From positions 1 to 64,000 of the forward strand of contig CP150557.1 of NCBI GenBank assembly GCA_049487715.1: DNA of 64,000 bases, written 5' to 3'. Positions 59,320-64,000 of the stretch are shown piece after piece. The first letter of the stretch is position 1; the number at the start of each line of letters is the position of its first letter. The translations under genes were made by a program, and so were the position numbers. The DNA is from Pycnococcus provasolii. Lineage: Eukaryota; Chlorophyta; Pseudoscourfieldiophyceae; Pseudoscourfieldiales. The notes beneath the pieces are model-generated. The model did no database searches. It was not told the origin of the DNA and was given only the letters and a program-made list of their open reading frames with translations.

Positions 59320-60213
59320 ATGCCGCTTACAAGCACGATGATGTCGCTGCGTCCTTCGCTGCGATCCCCGCTGAAAACGCGCTCCCCCTTGAAAACCGCT
59401 CGCTCGCCCGCTCGTCGCCTCGCGTGCTCGGCCCTTGCGTTAGATCCGGAGTCGACAATGCACGCGATCCGGCTCGTCGTCGCCGTACCCACCACCTACG
59501 CGCTCGTCTCTATCAACGAGTACATCACGCACAGGTGGTACCAGCACGAGGAACTCAACCAATATGCGAGTGTGCGCAAGTTCGCGCAGAAATTCCTCGA
59601 CCGACCCAAGCTGCCCGGGGGGGGACACGTCGAGCACCACGCGGAGACGCTCGACGACATGTCGCTCAGGACGGATGCCAAGTGGCTCGCCAGCGAGCCG
59701 TGTGCCGTGCTCGAGGGAAAGACGTACCGTGGAACCGCGTTCGAGTACGACATCGTCGCTATGATGATTGCACAGATGTTCGTCACGTGCCCGTGGGTGC
59801 TCTGCGGCGTGCTTGGGCTCAACTTTGCCGAAGCGTCCGCCTTCATCGTCTCCGCCACCGTCGCCCACGGACTCATCTGGAACGCTTTGCACCCAGCAAT
59901 GCACGGACTTCCCGACGTTCCCATTGCCGAGGGACTTCCCAGCTCGTGGCTCAAGGGACTTCGTGGCTCGGCGTACTTCAACTGGCTCTACGCCAACCAC
60001 CAGGGACACCACGTCCTGAGTGGACGGTGCAACTACAACGTGTGCGCGCCGCTCGTCGACCACGTGCTCGGAACGTACGTGCCCGAGTCCGAGTGGGGGC
60101 CGAAAGCCAAGACGAGCAACCTTCCCGAGTCGCGCCCGCAGTACGACGCGACTGAGTACGCGCGTGCGCTTGCCGCGGCGTCCACGGTGAAGGTTCCCGT
60201 TGGCGCGAACTGA
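59320..60213 (+). CDS. Fatty acid hydroxylase-superfamily membrane protein, likely plastid
   Basis: 297 residues. The first ~45 are Ser/Arg/Leu/Pro-rich with no acidic residues (MPLTSTMMSLRPSLRSPLKT), a plastid transit-like presequence. Membrane helices follow, together with a set of histidine motifs: HRWYQHEE, GGHVEHHAE, LHPAMHG and NHQGHHVL. This pattern of HxxxH/HxxHH boxes is that of di-iron membrane hydroxylases and desaturases (fatty acid/sterol/carotenoid hydroxylase superfamily). A further conserved region reads NYNVCAPLVDHVLGTY. The substrate cannot be read from sequence; a lipid or carotenoid role in the plastid is inferred from the presequence. The downstream gene is convergent. 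Confidence 0.85.
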   Translation: MPLTSTMMSLRPSLRSPLKTRSPLKTARSPARRLACSALALDPESTMHAIRLVVAVPTTYALVSINEYITHRWYQHEELNQYASVRKFAQKFLDRPKLPGGGHVEHHAETLDDMSLRTDAKWLASEPCAVLEGKTYRGTAFEYDIVAMMIAQMFVTCPWVLCGVLGLNFAEASAFIVSATVAHGLIWNALHPAMHGLPDVPIAEGLPSSWLKGLRGSAYFNWLYANHQGHHVLSGRCNYNVCAPLVDHVLGTYVPESEWGPKAKTSNLPESRPQYDATEYARALAAASTVKVPVGAN

Positions 60214-60286
60214 TCTCAAGCTTTGCTAGAAATCAGTTGATCAAATAATACAGAGGTTTATGTTATGTTGTAGATGACATCATTAT

Positions 60287-61558
60287 TCATTCTTTCTGAA
60301 GTACACAATAGAGCGACACGCCATCCGACGTGTCTGCCACGGCAACATACGCGCCGTCAGCTGCGAGCATGTTCACCTTGCCTGCGGCATGCCTCACGAC
60401 GTGAAGCGGTGCGGCCACGGCGTCGCCGTGGCTGCCATCCCTCGACCGCCAAGGAGCGTCGTTAGAAACGTCCCACAGAATGAGCCGGCGGTCGTTGCCT
60501 CCCGTCACAGCAAGCACATTGTCGTGGATATGGCACACCGCCACGCTGGTTGCCGCTGAGGCGTGTCCCGCCTGCCGTTTCGCGCCTGGCATCTCGCACG
60601 CGCCACCGAGCCATTCCATAGCACCGCCGCCGCCTGCGCTGTACGACCACAGCGCGATGCGTCCATCACCACGGCACACAACTACCGAGTTTCCGGGAGG
60701 ATCGAGCACCGCTACTGCGTGCACAAAAGGCGGGTTGCACATCTCTCGGCCCTCCTCTGGCGCGCCCGTGGACGACGACGGCGACGTCGTGCGCATGTCC
60801 GCTTCAGCCTTGACCTTGCCAGTGCTGAAGTCGTGCAGGCGCGCCGTGCAGTCGTATCCTGCGGTGACAATGTCCCAAGGTCGCCTCGAGCCTGCGAATG
60901 CGATGGCAGAGCATATGCCGTCGTGAGCACTGCGGATCACCTTTCGCGGCTTTGCCGGCACTGACGCACCACCTTCGTCGGCCGTCCCGCACTCGCACAC
61001 CGAGGCGCGTCCCGTGTCATCGGCAACGGCAAAGAACGTGCCCTTTGGGTGTATTGCGACGGCGTTGATTTCATCCTCCGCGACGACGTGGACGCGAAAA
61101 ACTCTGAGATCGTTCTCGACATCCATGACGACGACGTGCGTCCCGCACGCCGCGTACAGCTCGTTGGTGCGCGTGGGGTGAAATGCGACGCTAGTCACGG
61201 CTGGCGCGTCGTCGTCATCGTCGTCGTCGTCGTTGTCGTCGTGATTTCCACGCATTCCCTCGTTTTCGCCAAAAGATGTGGTCGCTACGAGCTGCACGTG
61301 AATCCCCTGCGCTACGTCCTCCTCTACAAGAGCATCGTCAAGTTGCGCGGCCGGCGTGTGACCCGTACCAACCGTGTAGAGGTGCACGCGACTGCAGTCG
61401 TCGCCGACAGCCAGTAGTCGCGTCGATTCGCTTGGATTCCGAAGTGCGTTGAAAGCGATCGCCGTCGGCGCCGGCGCGTCGGTTGCGTATTGCGCTTCGC
61501 AGGGGGGCAGCGCCGTCGCGTGAAGACGTGTGAGGGCAAAAAAGCGCCGAGACGACAT
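60287..61558 (-). CDS. WDR53: WD40-repeat protein, WDR53-like
   Basis: 423 residues, from the Met at 61558. Roughly seven WD40 blades; the order matches WDR53: VTSVAFHPTRTNELYAACGT, INAVAIHPKGTFFAVADDTG, ICSAIAFAGSRRPWDIVTAG, NPPFVHAVAVLDPPGNSVVV (animal NPALAHSISV), DGRIALWS, and LAVTGGNDRRLILWDVSNDA. WDR53 is a DDB1/Cul4-binding (DCAF) candidate; the ubiquitin-ligase link is family knowledge. It is longer than animal WDR53 (~360) because of an acidic run (DDNDDDDDDDDAP) inserted between the first two blades. Identification rests on a remembered alignment pattern, so moderately sure. Confidence 0.78.
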   Translation of the reverse strand: MSSRRFFALTRLHATALPPCEAQYATDAPAPTAIAFNALRNPSESTRLLAVGDDCSRVHLYTVGTGHTPAAQLDDALVEEDVAQGIHVQLVATTSFGENEGMRGNHDDNDDDDDDDDAPAVTSVAFHPTRTNELYAACGTHVVVMDVENDLRVFRVHVVAEDEINAVAIHPKGTFFAVADDTGRASVCECGTADEGGASVPAKPRKVIRSAHDGICSAIAFAGSRRPWDIVTAGYDCTARLHDFSTGKVKAEADMRTTSPSSSTGAPEEGREMCNPPFVHAVAVLDPPGNSVVVCRGDGRIALWSYSAGGGGAMEWLGGACEMPGAKRQAGHASAATSVAVCHIHDNVLAVTGGNDRRLILWDVSNDAPWRSRDGSHGDAVAAPLHVVRHAAGKVNMLAADGAYVAVADTSDGVSLYCVLQKE

Positions 61559-62262
61559 AGAAACAGAAACAAAGCCGGAGGAAGTGAAGTGGAAGGGATT
61601 TCGGGTTTCGCATCGTGGGGCAAGAAATGTGAACCCCGAACAACAACCGCGGCCGAGTTGTGCCAGATAGAAGTGCCAGAGAGGTGCCAGAGGTGTGCTG
61701 CGTGCGACACCCGTTGAACACGAACGTGCATTTGTGATGTCACAATCGTCCATATGTATATGACCACCTACGTCCACCTAAGGTAGACTACCTTAAGAAA
61801 TGGCAAGGCTGATAATCATCCATCATCCAATGCATGATGGCATCATCCACTCCCTCCCTCATCATGAATCATGATGCTGCTGAAGTGCTGATGCTCCATG
61901 GAGGAGTATTCATACTTCGGAATCGGAGGAGGCACTAGCTAAGGAGAGGCACAACCGTAGAGGAGGCTTTCTACATACTTCGGAGGTACAACGGAGCATC
62001 ATCCATGTCCAAATGTCGACATTTGGACCAAAAAAAAAAGGTTTCGTCCTCCTCTTATTATGGTAAATAAAGTACAGTGGGAGTACTCAGTACCGTGGCC
62101 TTTGGTCGCGGCCCCCTCCCCTCAGCCCTCCCCTCCTCCTTTTCGTCGCGGCCTCTTCTTTTCTTAAGCTTCTTCTTAAGCTCCGGTGCTTAAGCCACAC
62201 AACTTCAACTTCTTGGGAAGCATATTTTACTTAATAAGTTTGATAGCCTTGCTTTTGTTGTC
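61559..62262. other. Intergenic region with CATCATCC-type repeats
   Basis: About 0.7 kb between the starts of two divergent genes. AT- and pyrimidine-rich; has a cluster of CATCATCCA/ATGCATGAT repeats (about 61815-61875) and a 9-base inverted repeat AATGTCGACATT at about 62013-62024. No convincing gene. Confidence 0.55.
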
Positions 62263-63933
62263 ATGGCGAACTCAGGGTTGGGTGCCTTCTCTCTCAACGT
62301 CCGGACGTCAACGCATACCTTTAGCAGCGAACCAACAAACGCGCAGTTTGTTAAACATAATAACCTCCTCCAGGAGAGAATGGAAGAGGAGCCGCAAACG
62401 CCTGTCGCTTTCTCAAGCCTCGAAATACAAGAGGCGAACGAAATAGGAGAACGACACGAACGGGTTCCGCTCAACTTGCGCGCACTCACAACGCTCGCGG
62501 GAAGTCCGCGCGCCAGTGTCGCCAGTGTTCACCGCAGTGTTGGTATGGAGGACAGCCGGACAACTCTGGAGAAACTCAGGACGACGCTTTTCGCGCTGAG
62601 AAAACAACTTGCACTCATCTACGCTCTCTCCATCGCTATCGGCGTCGTTACGATTGTCATTTCTTACTTCGTATCCTACGCGCCGGTGTCCGACAACGCC
62701 TGGTCCATGCACTGGCTCTCCTCAGTGCCGCACAGTGACGACTATGCCGCAATATTATGGGTGCCTCTAACGAGCGTTGGCAGCACGCCGTTCATCGGAA
62801 TTGGGCGGCCCTTCCTCGTGCGCTTTGGGAGTCGCATTGCGGCAATCATCGCCTTTTCTGGTCCTGGCACGGCGCTGTCGATTAACGTGCGAGCCAACAT
62901 ACTCCTCGCCGTAATCTTAATCGCCAGGGCGTTCGCGTTATTTGCTATGGCGCGTGGAGCAACCATGAACATATGGGCGATGAAGGTGGTGCGACATCGC
63001 GTCTCCAAGCTTCTGGGCAGCCGGCTTAACCACCTCGTGGTGTCGTGCTTGCTTGCAGCTTGCCTTGGCGACCTGCCCACCTATAGCTCTATGGCACTCG
63101 GCCTGCTGACGAATACGCCAGTGCTTGACTTCGTGGCCGCCTTCAACATCGGCTTGCTGCACCACGCCGTGACGGGCATAAAGATTGGGAACAGGTGCTG
63201 GGGTCACGTGTACCACGACGTGAAGGGCGAGAGGCACACCGGGCTGTTCATCCCCTTCCACCCGGACCATCATGGCGGCGGTCCCATGCAACCGACCGCT
63301 GGTGGCGGCCACGTGCCGCCCGTCTATACCACTTATCCGCCGCCGCATCACTCGTATGGCGGCGGCAGTCATAACAGCGACGAACCTTCGCACGGCCCTT
63401 CGCACGGCCCTTCGTCGCACGGCCGGCGACTCGCTGGCCATGAAGATGGCAGTCTCGATGACGTGGCCCGATTTAATCCTATGTGCTATGCTCAAAACAA
63501 AATGGCTTACATACAGATACTCGAAGATCGAAGGAACGAATGGAGCAAATGCACGGCAATGGCGCCCGAGAACGGAGTGATGTTTTACGTGACGAGCGTG
63601 TTCGCGGTGTTGTTCTCGAGCTTTCTGATATACAGAGCATGGTCGTTCTTCGAGAGTGGCGACGACGGCGGCGACGGCTGCGACGGCCTTGAACAAAGAG
63701 GGAATCGGTCACGGTCAGGCAGCGACAACAGCGACGCAGCTATTGGGACGGTGCTGTTTGACAACGCTGCAGCCGCGTCTACGTCGCCTGGCCGTGGCGA
63801 AGACGTTCTAATAATAGAATCCAACCATACGTGGAATGCGGCGAAGGAGCATGCACTGCTGACGTTGCTATCGGACTGTCAGCAGCAAACCCAAGCTGCT
63901 CCAACGCCAGTTGTCGGCCGCGAGCTCGTGTAA
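62263..63933 (+). CDS. Polytopic membrane protein with His/Gly/Pro-rich loop, unknown
   Basis: 556 residues. Hydrophilic N-terminal ~110, then hydrophobic segments (QLALIYALSIAIGVVTIVI; RANILLAVILIARAFALFAM; HLVVSCLLAACLGDLPTYSS; FNIGLLHHAVTGIKIGNRC) to about residue 320. A loop follows with HPDHHGGGP and YPPPHHSYGGG repeats and SHGPSHGPSSHG, rich in His and possibly metal-binding. Then a short Cys-flanked globular piece (NPMCYAQNKMAYIQILEDRR) and a final helix (VMFYVTSVFAVLFSSFLIYR), then a Ser/Asp/Gly tail. No family recognised; not a known transporter or channel motif. A TGTAA lies ~31 bp past the stop. Last gene in the window. Confidence 0.75.
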   Translation: MANSGLGAFSLNVRTSTHTFSSEPTNAQFVKHNNLLQERMEEEPQTPVAFSSLEIQEANEIGERHERVPLNLRALTTLAGSPRASVASVHRSVGMEDSRTTLEKLRTTLFALRKQLALIYALSIAIGVVTIVISYFVSYAPVSDNAWSMHWLSSVPHSDDYAAILWVPLTSVGSTPFIGIGRPFLVRFGSRIAAIIAFSGPGTALSINVRANILLAVILIARAFALFAMARGATMNIWAMKVVRHRVSKLLGSRLNHLVVSCLLAACLGDLPTYSSMALGLLTNTPVLDFVAAFNIGLLHHAVTGIKIGNRCWGHVYHDVKGERHTGLFIPFHPDHHGGGPMQPTAGGGHVPPVYTTYPPPHHSYGGGSHNSDEPSHGPSHGPSSHGRRLAGHEDGSLDDVARFNPMCYAQNKMAYIQILEDRRNEWSKCTAMAPENGVMFYVTSVFAVLFSSFLIYRAWSFFESGDDGGDGCDGLEQRGNRSRSGSDNSDAAIGTVLFDNAAAASTSPGRGEDVLIIESNHTWNAAKEHALLTLLSDCQQQTQAAPTPVVGRELV

Positions 63934-64000
63934 AGCGGTCACCTATTTGACTTCTTGTCAGGCTGTAATGTGTAGTTAATACCTTAAACAAAATGTGCTT

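Noticed and set aside
1-64000. Bacterial-style operons, CRISPR arrays and tRNA genes
   Set aside because: No spacer-repeat arrays, ribosome-binding sites or cloverleaf with GGTTCRANNCC were seen; the telomere and introns show a eukaryotic nuclear chromosome.

Overview
This is the end of a eukaryotic nuclear chromosome. It opens with about 200 bp of uninterrupted CCCTAA repeats, the C-rich strand of a TTAGGG telomere, followed by about 4.8 kb of subtelomere. The rest is a compact arm with roughly 25 protein genes on both strands, mostly intronless or with one short GT-AG intron. A nucleus-encoded photosystem II subunit (PsbX) with a plastid/thylakoid presequence, plastid-type presequences on other genes, and TGTAA motifs just after many stop codons suggest a green (chlorophyte or prasinophyte-grade) unicellular alga. 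Two IFT-B genes (IFT80, IFT70) show it has, or recently had, a flagellum. I cannot name the species.

Layout. 1-4770: telomere, two tandem ~0.8-kb subtelomeric units separated by internal telomeric arrays, a GC-rich ORF fragment between short direct repeats, a 12-bp-period array of TAGGGTT, and a perfect 36-bp palindrome. 5-10.6 kb: SLC35-type nucleotide-sugar transporter, PsbX, a secreted Tyr-rich protein, and a low-complexity nuclear-type protein. 11.9-17.1 kb: divergent IFT80/IFT70. 17.5-26 kb: eukaryotic glutathione synthetase, a small plastid membrane protein, a two-exon flagellate-type protein of unknown role, and an RCC1-repeat protein divergent from an NAD-dependent SDR (RmlD/MAT2B-like).

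26.1-37.5 kb: one giant gene (about 3,800 codons) with a 5.3-kb coding minisatellite encoding coiled coil, then a Kelch propeller and a C-terminus resembling plant AIR9. 37.9-44 kb: double-hotdog acyl-CoA thioesterase, ankyrin protein, Aha1 N-domain protein, a frame-broken transposase-like remnant, and a two-pore K+ channel with an EF-hand between its pores. 44-51 kb: large secreted DUF5695-like protein, a proline-rich type I membrane protein whose frame breaks in a repeat, and a RING protein. 51-64 kb: a broken secreted-protein gene, a basic nuclear-type protein, a MYSM1-like JAMM deubiquitinase, a TPR protein, a small SAP-like protein, a fatty-acid-hydroxylase-superfamily enzyme, a WDR53-like protein and a polytopic orphan.

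The genes form no operon or single pathway. Themes are flagellum/cytoskeleton (IFT80, IFT70, the AIR9-like giant, perhaps the EF-hand-like protein) and plastid function (PsbX, the small membrane protein, probably the hydroxylase). The strongest leads are the giant Kelch/AIR9-like protein, the inter-pore EF-hand channel and the ordered arrays in the subtelomere.
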